Source: Burkholderiales bacterium (lineage in GTDB: Bacteria; Pseudomonadota; Gammaproteobacteria; Burkholderiales; Burkholderiaceae_C). From it: a stretch of 40,496 bases of DNA. This document shows, piece after piece, positions 10,271 through 18,133 of this stretch (the first letter of the stretch is position 1; the number at the start of each line of letters is the position of its first letter). The notes beneath the pieces were generated by a model. That model did not search any database, was not told where the DNA came from, and saw only the letters and a program-made list of their open reading frames with translations. The DNA is taken from assembly GCA_947372225.1 (NCBI GenBank), contig CANBSV010000012.1, positions 1 through 40,496 of the forward strand. The letters are read 5' to 3'. The position numbers and the translations under genes are program-made.

Positions 10271-11707
10271 TCATCGGGCCGGTGCGGCGAAGCGCTGCGG
10301 CACACGGGGTCGCGCTGCGTGCCCTGGGCGCCGGCGCACGGGCGAAGTGGTTGCAGCGGCAATGCGATGGCCCGTCGGCACGCAGGCCTCGCGTGCCGCC
10401 GCAAGGCACATGCCCGTGAACAACCAGGCGTAGGCATTGATCGAGCCGTTGCCGGTGATCTGCCCGGCAAAGAGGGTCACGCCAGCGTAGGCGTAAAGCA
10501 TCACCGGCAGCGGATCGGCGCTGCGCCGCGTGGCCTTGAGCACGGTCATACCGAGCCACACGACGAACGCCATGCGAAACGCGATGTAGCCCAGCCCGAA
10601 GATCGGCCCGAGGTCGACCATCTGGCGCGACAGGTCGGCCTCGACCAGCCATCCAGGTTTGATGCCGTCGACCTCGGCGTCCAGGATGATGCTGGCATTG
10701 CCGCCGTAGCCGATGCCATAACCCAGCACCGGCACCTCGCCAATGAAGCGAACGAAATCGACCATCCCCAGCGCGGCCCGCAAGACGATGCCACCGTCGC
10801 CACCTTCGGAGCCGGCAGCCGCATTCCAGCGTGTCATGAAGGTGGCGAAGCCGTCGGGAAAGACGATCGGATACAGGATCACCGCCGCGACACCGAACGC
10901 CGCAGGCAGAAACACTGCCTTGGCCTTGAGCGCGGCATCCTTCGACACCAGTGCCACGCTGACGGCCGCCAGGCCGACGATGGCGCAATGCAGCATCGCG
11001 CCACGGCTGCCGCTCAGCGCCAGGCAGGTCAGCACGCCGCACGCCGTCACGGCAAAGAACACAACCCCCGACTGCTTTCTGGGCAGCAGCAGCATCGCCA
11101 GCAGCAGCGCGAATGCGCTGGCGATGAACTGCTGCTGACCGGCCGGAGCCGTGAAGGTACCGGTCGTGCGGATGCGGTCGATCGTGATGCCCACGCTCTT
11201 GAACTGCAGGGCCTTTTCTTCGGCCACACCCACGTTGATGGGCGCGTCGGGCGGCGAGGCAAATTGCGCCAGCACCAGCATGCCGATCGGCACCGCCAGC
11301 AGCAGCGTGACGCGGGCAAACAGCAGCAGATCGGCGCGACGGAACTGCGCGCCCATCAAGAAGGCCAGCGGCACGTAGAAAAAGTAGCTGCGCCAGCCAT
11401 ACACGCCCAGCAACAGCCGGATGTTGTCCACGCCGAACGCGCCCACTTGCATGAAGAACACCAGCACACCCGCCACGCACATCCACAGGCTGAGCGCAAA
11501 GAAGCCGCGGTTGCGCGGCCACAGCGCAAAGCGTGTCGCGAGCACGTAGGCGTAGAGAAGGAACGGGTCACGAATGAAGAAGATGTACTGCCCGAACTGC
11601 GGCGCGATGTACTTGCGGATCGCGCCTTCGAAGATGGCCAGCAGGTAGATCGCGAGCACCGTCCACACCAGCCGCCGGCGGGCGCGTTCGCGCGGCGGGC
11701 TCAGCAC
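10271..11707 (-). CDS. O-antigen ligase/Wzy-like polymerase
   Basis: A polytopic membrane protein of about 478 aa with ten to twelve hydrophobic helices and a large loop in the second half, as in Wzy polymerases and WaaL-type ligases. The segment LALSGSRGAML and the loop sequence GEVPVLGYGIGYGGN match the O-antigen ligase domain pattern. In this operon it would polymerise repeat units in the periplasm after flipping. No in-frame ATG lies between the upstream stop and the first helix. GTG at 11707 is proposed, with AGGAG at 11720-11724 upstream at a rather long spacing of 12 nt; TTG at 11743 is an alternative. The C-terminal 30 residues are arginine-rich. Confidence 0.75.
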   Translation of the reverse strand: MLSPPRERARRRLVWTVLAIYLLAIFEGAIRKYIAPQFGQYIFFIRDPFLLYAYVLATRFALWPRNRGFFALSLWMCVAGVLVFFMQVGAFGVDNIRLLLGVYGWRSYFFYVPLAFLMGAQFRRADLLLFARVTLLLAVPIGMLVLAQFASPPDAPINVGVAEEKALQFKSVGITIDRIRTTGTFTAPAGQQQFIASAFALLLAMLLLPRKQSGVVFFAVTACGVLTCLALSGSRGAMLHCAIVGLAAVSVALVSKDAALKAKAVFLPAAFGVAAVILYPIVFPDGFATFMTRWNAAAGSEGGDGGIVLRAALGMVDFVRFIGEVPVLGYGIGYGGNASIILDAEVDGIKPGWLVEADLSRQMVDLGPIFGLGYIAFRMAFVVWLGMTVLKATRRSADPLPVMLYAYAGVTLFAGQITGNGSINAYAWLFTGMCLAAAREACVPTGHRIAAATTSPVRRRPGHAARPRVPQRFAAPAR

Positions 11708-11753
11708 GGCACCGGAGCGCTCCTGAAGGAGCGCGCCCGGCAATGAGCCGCGC

Positions 11754-12785
11754 TCAGGCCGCGCGCGTGGTGCTCTGGGCAGCATGGGCGCCGCAGACAT
11801 CGGCCAAAGCCTGGAGGTAATCGTGCGCGACGCGTTCGCGGGTGTGGCGCGCGAGGTGGGCCACGCTGGCGCGACGCAGACGCTCGAGTTCTCTCGGGCT
11901 GCCCAGAAGCTGATCAATGGCCTGCGCCAAGGCGGTCGGGTTGCCCGCGTCGACGACCACCCCGGCAGCGCCCACCGCATCGGGCAGACCGCCGCTGCGC
12001 GAGACCAGCGGCACGCAGCCGCAGGCCATGGCCTCCAGCACGACCACCCCAAAGGGCTCTTGCCACACCGACGGCACGACCAACACGTGGTGCGTGTTCA
12101 GCGAGGCGACCAGTGCCTTGCCGCTGCGTGGCCCGGCAAAGTCGATGAACGTGGCCACGCCCAAACGCGCGGCTTGCTGCCGAAGGGCAGGCAACTCCGG
12201 GCCGTCACCGATCACCGTGAGGCGCACGCGCCGACCGCGCCGCATCAGAAGCGCCAGCGCATCGATCAACACGTCGACGCCCTTGTCGCTGACCAGCCGT
12301 CCGACGAACACGAGTTCGCGATTGCGCTCGACATCTTCGGTGCGCACGAACAGGTCATCTGCGTAGGGGTTGGGTACGACGCGGCAGTCCACCGGCAGGC
12401 TGTCCGCCACCGCCCAGCTCACGGCGATGTGGCTGGCGTGACCAAGCAGCAGACGCTTCAAGCGTCCGGCCAGCCCGCGCGTGGGAATCCAGGTGTGATG
12501 CGCCACCACCCAGGGTCGGCGCAGCAAGAGCAGCGGCCACGCCAGGCGCAAGCTGATGTTGTTGTGAAACACCACATCCGCCTCGCGCACCAGCTCGAAC
12601 AACCGCGCCGCTGAAGGGCGTCGCACCACCTCGAATTCGTCACGCTCGGCGCCGTTGAAAGGCGTCTGGGTGACCAGGATCACGCGGTGACCCAGGCGGT
12701 GAAAACGCTCGGCGAGCAGCGCCGACACCGTCTCGATGCCGCCGACCGACGGGTGAAAGGGAACCGAGCAAAAGAGGATGTTCAT
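11754..12785 (-). CDS. Glycosyltransferase family 4, first gene of the leftward operon
   Basis: A 343-aa GT-B glycosyltransferase. The N terminus, MNILFCSVPFHPSVGGIETV, contains the GG-E loop of GT4 enzymes. LVFVGRLVSDKGVDVLIDAL marks the start of the C-terminal domain, and QEPFGVVVLEAMACGC holds the E-x7-E pair. The ATG at 12785 is chosen because the fold starts immediately. It is the promoter-proximal gene of the run ending at 1394. A 46-nt gap separates it from the polymerase gene. The C-terminal residues are low-complexity and probably tolerate variation. Donor sugar unknown. Confidence 0.86.
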   Translation of the reverse strand: MNILFCSVPFHPSVGGIETVSALLAERFHRLGHRVILVTQTPFNGAERDEFEVVRRPSAARLFELVREADVVFHNNISLRLAWPLLLLRRPWVVAHHTWIPTRGLAGRLKRLLLGHASHIAVSWAVADSLPVDCRVVPNPYADDLFVRTEDVERNRELVFVGRLVSDKGVDVLIDALALLMRRGRRVRLTVIGDGPELPALRQQAARLGVATFIDFAGPRSGKALVASLNTHHVLVVPSVWQEPFGVVVLEAMACGCVPLVSRSGGLPDAVGAAGVVVDAGNPTALAQAIDQLLGSPRELERLRRASVAHLARHTRERVAHDYLQALADVCGAHAAQSTTRAA

Positions 12786-12960
12786 GGGATGCGCGCGATC
12801 CACGACCCCCGAGCCATCGGCTGCATCCATCGCCTTTGCTCGACCCGGTGTCGTGATCAAAGGTCGGCAATGTACGCAGCAAATGTTGCGGTATCGAGTC
12901 AGCCCGTTCGACAGTCGCCCCGCACGGAACAGTCACAAAGCGTCCCTAGCATTTGCCGCC
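12786..12960. promoter_or_regulatory. Divergent promoter region of the polysaccharide locus
   Basis: This 175-bp gap separates the leftward operon (start 12785) from the rightward glycosyltransferase gene (start 12961), so it must carry the promoters for both. No convincing sigma70 or sigma54 pair was found on either strand. It does hold the motif described at 12932-12952. Confidence 0.6.
12932..12952 (+). promoter_or_regulatory. Shared motif GTCACAAA-N6-CTAGC, copy 1
   Basis: The 21-bp element reads GTCACAAA, six variable bases, then CTAGCAT. It ends 8 bp before the ATG of the glycosyltransferase at 12961. A second copy with identical spacing precedes the exosortase gene at 18065-18085; 16 of 21 bases agree. 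CTAG is rare in this GC-rich sequence. If TAGCAT served as a -10 box, the transcript would be almost leaderless. Identity of the binding factor is unknown. Confidence 0.4.
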
Positions 12961-14271
12961 ATGGTCAACGCCGCTACACCGCGCACGCTGGTGGTCAATT
13001 TCAATTCGCCGGAGCTCAACCAGTTCGCACTGGCGCTGGCCAACCTGGAGGCGCTGGCAGCGTATGTCCGGCCTTACGCGAACAAGTCCCGGCTGTGGGA
13101 GCGAACGCTTTCTGAAATGCCGTGGATCGGCGATGTGTACGAGACCACCTTCGGGCGCCGCAAGATCGCCGATCCTCGACTGGCCAGCCTGACCCACGAA
13201 GCGGGCGTGCTGCCCGATCTGTTGGCTGCCGCCGTGGCGCGGCTGAAGCTGCTGCCGGCGAATGTGCGCCACCGCTGGACCAATCACCTGTACATGTCGG
13301 TTCGCGAGGGCGTGGCCGACGAGGCCTGCCGGCATGTGACCGATGCCACCCGGGTGGTCGGCTACGAAGGCTTTGCGCTGCCGGCCTTCGAGGCGGCACG
13401 GGCCATCGGTGGACGCCGGCTGGTGCTCAATTACCCGGTGGCACACCACCGCCATCGGCGCCGGATGCGGCTCGAGGAAAACGAGCGCGAGCCCGGGTTC
13501 GCCATCACCTGGCCCGACTTTGACGACTGGCCGGCGGGCCACGAGGAACGCCTCGATGAAGAAATCCGCCTGGCTGATGCGGTCCTGGTGGGCTCGACCT
13601 ATGCCGCCGACAGCTTTGTGGCCGAGGGCATCGAGCGCTCGAAGATGCATGTGGTGCCCTACGGCGTCGACCTGCAGACTTTCCGGCCGTCGCCGCCCGA
13701 ATCCGCACCACGAACCGATGCCAGCGAAGAGTTTCGCGTGATCTACGCAGGACAACTCACGCAGCGCAAGGGCTTGTCGTACCTGCTGCGCGGCTACCAG
13801 CAATTCGCCCGGGCCGACTCGCAACTCACGCTGGTGGGCAGCATCGTGGGCAGCAGCGCGCCCTTGGAGCCGTTTGCGGATCTGTTTGAACACGTGGCGC
13901 ATCAAACGCGGCCGGCTCTGGCGCAAAGGTACCGCGCCTCCGACGTGTTCGTGTTGCCCACCCTGGTCGAAGGCATGCCACTGGTGGTGCTCGAAGCCAT
14001 GGCGTGCGGCCTGCCCGTGATCGTGACCGCCAACGGCCCGGGGGACCTGGTGCGCGACGGCGTGGAAGGGTTCGTGATTCCTGAGCGCGACCCGCAGGCA
14101 CTTGCGGACCGCCTCGAGTGCCTCTACCGAGACCCGCAGCTGCGCCTGGCGATGGGGCAACGGGCTGCGGCCAGGGCACGCACGTTCAGCTGGGAGGCCT
14201 ACTCGAGCAAGGCGCTGCGCGTGCTGGCCGAGCCCCCGATCGCAGCGCGACGCGGGCTGGCTGCGGGGTGA
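12961..14271 (+). CDS. Glycosyltransferase family 4
   Basis: A 436-aa GT-B glycosyltransferase. The N-terminal half contains a long acceptor-binding region with VVGYEGFALPAFEAA. The C-terminal domain opens with FRVIYAGQLTQRKGLSYLL and carries the E-x7-E motif in LVEGMPLVVLEAMACGLPV. MHVVPYGVDLQTF is the usual GT4 inter-domain block. The ATG at 12961 gives a fold starting with LVVNFNSPELNQF; the open frame upstream is intergenic. It is transcribed divergently from the main operon and is followed 22 nt later by the secreted beta-propeller gene, suggesting a two-gene unit. No membrane segment is seen. Confidence 0.84.
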   Translation: MVNAATPRTLVVNFNSPELNQFALALANLEALAAYVRPYANKSRLWERTLSEMPWIGDVYETTFGRRKIADPRLASLTHEAGVLPDLLAAAVARLKLLPANVRHRWTNHLYMSVREGVADEACRHVTDATRVVGYEGFALPAFEAARAIGGRRLVLNYPVAHHRHRRRMRLEENEREPGFAITWPDFDDWPAGHEERLDEEIRLADAVLVGSTYAADSFVAEGIERSKMHVVPYGVDLQTFRPSPPESAPRTDASEEFRVIYAGQLTQRKGLSYLLRGYQQFARADSQLTLVGSIVGSSAPLEPFADLFEHVAHQTRPALAQRYRASDVFVLPTLVEGMPLVVLEAMACGLPVIVTANGPGDLVRDGVEGFVIPERDPQALADRLECLYRDPQLRLAMGQRAAARARTFSWEAYSSKALRVLAEPPIAARRGLAAG

Positions 14272-14293
14272 TGTGCGACTGAGCGCTCTGACG

Positions 14294-16717
14294 ATGCGGT
14301 CCCCGTGGATGCGCAAACTGCCCTGCCTGGCTGTGTTGACCATCACCGGCGCGTTGGCGGCGGCAACACCCGACCCAATCGACAATCGGGCGCCCGTGCG
14401 AGCCGAGCGCACCGCGGTGGCCGAAACGGCATGGACCTTCACGCTGCCCCGGGCGGCGACCACCAGCGCGGGGGTCTACGACCTCCAGGGTCGACTGCTG
14501 CGCACCTTGTGGCGCGCCGAGCCGCTGCCCGCCGGCGCGCAACGTCGCATCTGGGACGGACGCGACGATCAGGGGCAGCCGGTGCCGCTCACCGATGTCG
14601 AGTTCAGGCTCATCCACCACCGCATGGTCTATGTTTGGGAAGGCGTGATCGGCAACAGCAGCACCGCCGCGGGCGGGCCGTCGGCCCACCGCTCGTTCAT
14701 GCCGCCGACCAGCATCGTGCCCGTGGCTGGCCGCGTGTACTACGCCGTGGGCTACAACGAGGGTCAACCTGGCATCCATGGCTTTGCGTCGGGCACTCCA
14801 CAGGTCGACACCCGCCCGCTGCCCTCGACCGACCCGTTCGTGGGCTACGCGATGCTGGCCTCGGACGGCACTCGGATGTACTGGGCCAACACCGGAGGCC
14901 TGTCGCACAACTCGTTCGTTGGCGCCTATCACTTGGGCACCTCGACCCGGGCGGTCCTCACAGCCGGAGCGCCGGTGTGTCTGAACTTCTTCCCGGATGG
15001 CAAGACCTGCTACCCCGACCAGGCGTACGCCAGCGTGATCGACCTGCACACCGAGGCGGGCGAGGCACCCACGGGACTCGCGGTGCAACGGCGCGGCCGC
15101 TTGCTGGCGGTGGCGCATGGCGGACAAAACCGGATCCGGCTGTTCGACAAGACCAGCGGCGCACTGGTGCGCGAAATCACCGTTCGGCTACAGCCCAGAG
15201 CGCTCAACCAGTTGACCATGTCGGCGTCGGGAGACCTGTGGGTCATCTCCGGGAACACGGTGTTGCGCTACACCGATCTCGATGGCGAGCCGCGCGTCGC
15301 CGCCACCATCAGCACCCTCGAGCACCCGCTCGCGCTGGGCAGCGCCGAGGCGGGTGACGACAGCGTGTGGGTGGCCGACGGCGCGGCCAGCCAGCAGCTC
15401 AAGCGGTTCGACCGCGAGGGGAAGGCCGCGCAGGTCATCGGTGTGGCGCTCGGCTATGGCAGCGACCCCGCAGTGGCCGGCGACAAGCTGTTTTTTGGCA
15501 CGACACGCGACCAGGAACGCACGGCGGTGGGCGTGGCTGCGGACGGCTCGGTGTGGGTGGTGGACACGCAAAACAACCGGATGCTGCGGTTTCGAGCCGA
15601 TGCGCCGTCGGGTGCCCGCAGCGATGAGCGTATCGCCTACCTGCCCGCGTCATACGCAGCCACCGCCGACCACGGCAACCCGCGGCGGGTGTTTGCCAAC
15701 TTTCTCGAATTCGAGGTCGACGGCAACGCGCCGCTGCAAGCAGCATCGTGGAAGCTGGTGCGCAACTGGCTGGCCGGGCTGCCGGCGGCGCTCACGGACG
15801 AGCGCACCGGCAACAGTGGCATCGGCGGGTTCACCTCGGTCGAAACACTGGCCAACGGACGCACCTACGGCATGCTGACGGCCCGCGGCCGCCAGACCCT
15901 CGTCGAACTGCCGGCGAGCGGGCCGCTGCGCGTGGTCAAGCCGCTGGCCGCACCGATGCCGCGCATGACGGCCAAGGTGCTCTACGAAAACGGCGACCTC
16001 GGCTACTGCCTCACCGGGCCTGGCCGCCAGACGGTGCTGCGGCTGCCGCTCAAGGGCTTCGATGCAGCCGGCGACCCGGTTTGGTCGAGCGAGCCCAGCG
16101 CGTTGGCCAGCGTGCCCACGTCGGCCGGGTCGCCGTGGTTCCGTGGTGCGTTCAGCGGCTTGCTGGCGCCGCGCTTTCCGGTCAGCGCATCGGGTAGGGT
16201 GGTGTTTCTCGACCAGTCGGTGCAGGGCAACGAAGGCTTCCACCTGGGTGCGGCTGCAGCCGGCGCCGATGACTGGCTGTGGCAAGCCAGCCCCACCGGT
16301 GCGCTCGATGGCAAGGGCAGCTTCCAGACCAAGCGGCTCGATGGCTCGATCACCTATGGCGCCAACGCGGTGTGGACGAGCGGCCGCCACATCGTCTACG
16401 GCTACCACGGCGAGTTCTACAAGGACCTGAAAACCGGACAGGTAGGCCAGGCCAACCAGTTCATGCACTTTGACGAGAGCGGGCTGTTCATCGGGCAGTT
16501 CGGCCAGCCCTCCACCCGGCCCGCGCCGGCCCACGATGCGGGGCTGAGCGGCAACGCCTTCAGCCCGACACTGGTGCGCGACGGCGCTCGGCTGTACCTG
16601 TATCACAACGACGAGTCGACCCATGGCGGCGTGCACCGCTGGCGCATCGACGGTTGGGACGATATCGGCGATCTGCGCGGCCGCGGAGCCGTGGGCAGCA
16701 CGGTCGAACTGCACTGA
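14294..16717 (+). CDS. Secreted FlgD-Ig / beta-propeller protein
   Basis: An 807-aa exported protein of unknown function. A signal peptide covers about residues 1-28 (basic start, LPCLAVLTITGALAAA core). Residues about 45-105 look like a FlgD-type Ig domain: VYDLQGRLLRTL, LPAGAQRRIWDGRDDQGQPV. The rest has repeated short blocks such as GLAVQRRGRLLAVAHGGQNR, GVAADGSVWVVDTQNNRMLR and a C-terminal YLYHNDESTHGGVHRWRIDG, consistent with NHL-like beta-propeller blades. No enzyme motif was recognised. ATG at 14294 or 14309 could both start the signal peptide. Its place among glycosyltransferases suggests a role in binding or processing the exopolysaccharide in the periplasm or outside the cell; this is inference only. 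Confidence 0.72.
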   Translation: MRSPWMRKLPCLAVLTITGALAAATPDPIDNRAPVRAERTAVAETAWTFTLPRAATTSAGVYDLQGRLLRTLWRAEPLPAGAQRRIWDGRDDQGQPVPLTDVEFRLIHHRMVYVWEGVIGNSSTAAGGPSAHRSFMPPTSIVPVAGRVYYAVGYNEGQPGIHGFASGTPQVDTRPLPSTDPFVGYAMLASDGTRMYWANTGGLSHNSFVGAYHLGTSTRAVLTAGAPVCLNFFPDGKTCYPDQAYASVIDLHTEAGEAPTGLAVQRRGRLLAVAHGGQNRIRLFDKTSGALVREITVRLQPRALNQLTMSASGDLWVISGNTVLRYTDLDGEPRVAATISTLEHPLALGSAEAGDDSVWVADGAASQQLKRFDREGKAAQVIGVALGYGSDPAVAGDKLFFGTTRDQERTAVGVAADGSVWVVDTQNNRMLRFRADAPSGARSDERIAYLPASYAATADHGNPRRVFANFLEFEVDGNAPLQAASWKLVRNWLAGLPAALTDERTGNSGIGGFTSVETLANGRTYGMLTARGRQTLVELPASGPLRVVKPLAAPMPRMTAKVLYENGDLGYCLTGPGRQTVLRLPLKGFDAAGDPVWSSEPSALASVPTSAGSPWFRGAFSGLLAPRFPVSASGRVVFLDQSVQGNEGFHLGAAAAGADDWLWQASPTGALDGKGSFQTKRLDGSITYGANAVWTSGRHIVYGYHGEFYKDLKTGQVGQANQFMHFDESGLFIGQFGQPSTRPAPAHDAGLSGNAFSPTLVRDGARLYLYHNDESTHGGVHRWRIDGWDDIGDLRGRGAVGSTVELH

Positions 16718-16761
16718 AAGCGGCCAAGCGCGCAGCCTGCGTCAGCCGCGTGCGGGAACTG

Positions 16762-17397
16762 TCAGCCCGGTGCGCCGGCCGAAATGAGCATCGAGCGCGC
16801 GATCATCGGGATGCGGCCCACGGTCTTGAACTGCACATCACGCAACTCGAATTCGCTGAGCAAGGCTGTGAGCGTGGCGCGTGAATAGAACTTCAGGCGC
16901 CCTTCTTCGAGCAGCGGATCCCAGCGCAGGTCGAAGCGACCGGTGAGTGCCAGCGCCACGTTTTTCAAGTAGCCGTAGTACGGCGCGGTGACGATCAACA
17001 CGCCCCCGGGTTTGAGCACGTGCAATGCGGCTTCGACCAGTTTTCGCGGCTGCGGCATGTGGTCGATCACGTCGATGGCCACCACCGCATCGAAGCGGCC
17101 GGTGAGACCCGGTTCGGGATCTTGCGTGAGGTCCCAGTGCCGAAAGCGCACGCCGGTGTGCTCTTGGGTGGCTCTCTCGAGCAGCGCCTGGTTGCGGTCG
17201 ACGCCCACCACGTCGAAGCCGCAGCGACCGAGCGCGGCGCTGAACCAGCCATTGCCACAGCCCATCTCCATCACCGTGTGCGCGCCCGACTCGCACAGCT
17301 GCTGCAAGATGGGACGGCTCAGGTGCGCATGAATGCTGCGCGGGCCGAGCGGGTGCAGTCCGGCGGCGATGTCCGCGGCGGTGCGTGGGTCGGTCAT
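16762..17397 (-). CDS. Class I SAM-dependent methyltransferase
   Basis: A 211-aa Rossmann-fold methyltransferase. Motif I reads VMEMGCGNGWFSAAL (about 42-56), followed by VVGVDRNQ with the acidic residue that binds the SAM ribose. VVAIDVIDHMPQPRKLVEAALHVLKPGG gives the later motifs in UbiE/UbiG-like order. It overlaps the upstream acetyltransferase gene by ATGA, so the two form a small leftward pair inside the polysaccharide locus. A sugar-modifying role is likely from context. The stop is convergent with the beta-propeller gene, 44 nt away. Confidence 0.82.
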   Translation of the reverse strand: MTDPRTAADIAAGLHPLGPRSIHAHLSRPILQQLCESGAHTVMEMGCGNGWFSAALGRCGFDVVGVDRNQALLERATQEHTGVRFRHWDLTQDPEPGLTGRFDAVVAIDVIDHMPQPRKLVEAALHVLKPGGVLIVTAPYYGYLKNVALALTGRFDLRWDPLLEEGRLKFYSRATLTALLSEFELRDVQFKTVGRIPMIARSMLISAGAPG

Positions 17398-17969
17398 GGC
17401 TGCTCGGTGCTCTTGGAAGGGTGTTGGCGCTTTCTCAGCACGCGGGCGGGCACGCCGCCGTAGACGGTCCAAGGCTCCAGGTCACGCGTGGCCACACCGG
17501 CCAGACCGAGCACGGCACCCTCACCCACCTCGATGCCAGGGCCAACCACCGCGCGGGCGCAGATCCATGCGTAGGGCCCCAGCGTGATGGGCGAGCTCAC
17601 CATGGGGAAAGCGGGATCGTCGATGTCGTGCGTGGCGCCGCACAGGTAGGCGTCTTGCGAGACCACGCAGTGCGAACCCAGGTGGATCGGCGCCGGGTTG
17701 TAAATGACGGCGCCATCGGCAATGCCCACGGCGTCTTCGCAGATGAGGTTCCAGGGCGCCCAGATCTTCGCGCCCGCGTACACGTGGCAGTTCGGCCCCA
17801 GCGTGGCGCCAAAACCGCGCAGCACCGCCGCGCGCCAGGCGTGGCACGGGCGCGGCGAGTAGCGCACCAGCACCAGGTGAGCCAACGCCCACAGGGCACG
17901 GGCCAGTCGGTTCTTCAGCGACAGGCTGGGCGCCAGATAGGGGTCGGCAATCGGAGTCGCGGTGGGCAT
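17394..17969 (-). CDS. Hexapeptide-repeat acetyltransferase (WcaF-like)
   Basis: A 191-aa left-handed beta-helix acyltransferase, probably an acetyl-CoA-dependent sugar O-acetyltransferase as in colanic-acid WcaF. Imperfect hexapeptide repeats run from about residue 60 (ATLGPNCHVYAGAKI) to the C terminus (VGEGAVLGLAGVATRD), ending in the typical YGGVPARVLRKR. A conserved-looking ATHDIDDPAF loop carries the likely catalytic histidine. ATG at 17969 is preferred; a GTG at 17993 would add eight residues. It is divergent from the exosortase gene and overlaps the methyltransferase by ATGA. Confidence 0.84.
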   Translation of the reverse strand: MPTATPIADPYLAPSLSLKNRLARALWALAHLVLVRYSPRPCHAWRAAVLRGFGATLGPNCHVYAGAKIWAPWNLICEDAVGIADGAVIYNPAPIHLGSHCVVSQDAYLCGATHDIDDPAFPMVSSPITLGPYAWICARAVVGPGIEVGEGAVLGLAGVATRDLEPWTVYGGVPARVLRKRQHPSKSTEQP

Positions 17970-18064
17970 GGGGTCGCAAGGCTGAGGCCGCACCTTAAGT
18001 CACCAATGTGTCTGCGCATTGACATGCGCCTTAACGCCTGCCGCCCATGCGCGGCCATGCCCAT

Positions 18065-18085
18065 GTCACAAACGGGCGCTAGCCT
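18065..18085 (+). promoter_or_regulatory. Shared motif GTCACAAA-N6-CTAGC, copy 2
   Basis: The element reads GTCACAAA, six variable bases, CTAGCCT. It matches the copy at 12932-12952 at 16 of 21 positions without gaps. It lies 48 bp upstream of the exosortase ATG, within the 164-bp gap between the divergent acetyltransferase and exosortase genes. That gap also holds a TTGACA at about 18019, but no matching -10 box was found downstream of it. Confidence 0.4.
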
Positions 18086-18133
18086 CGGCGCCGCAAGTTC
18101 ACCCCTCGGTGCAGCAGTCCCAGAAATCCCGGC

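Noticed and set aside
12786..12960. Sigma54 promoter in the divergent region
   Set aside because: One GG-N10-GC match (near 12893) exists, but the flanking bases do not fit TGGCAC-N5-TTGC.
12946..14463. 505-codon open frame antisense to the GT4 gene
   Set aside because: Low-complexity His/Gln/Arg-rich translation with no family features; the sense strand has full GT4 motifs.
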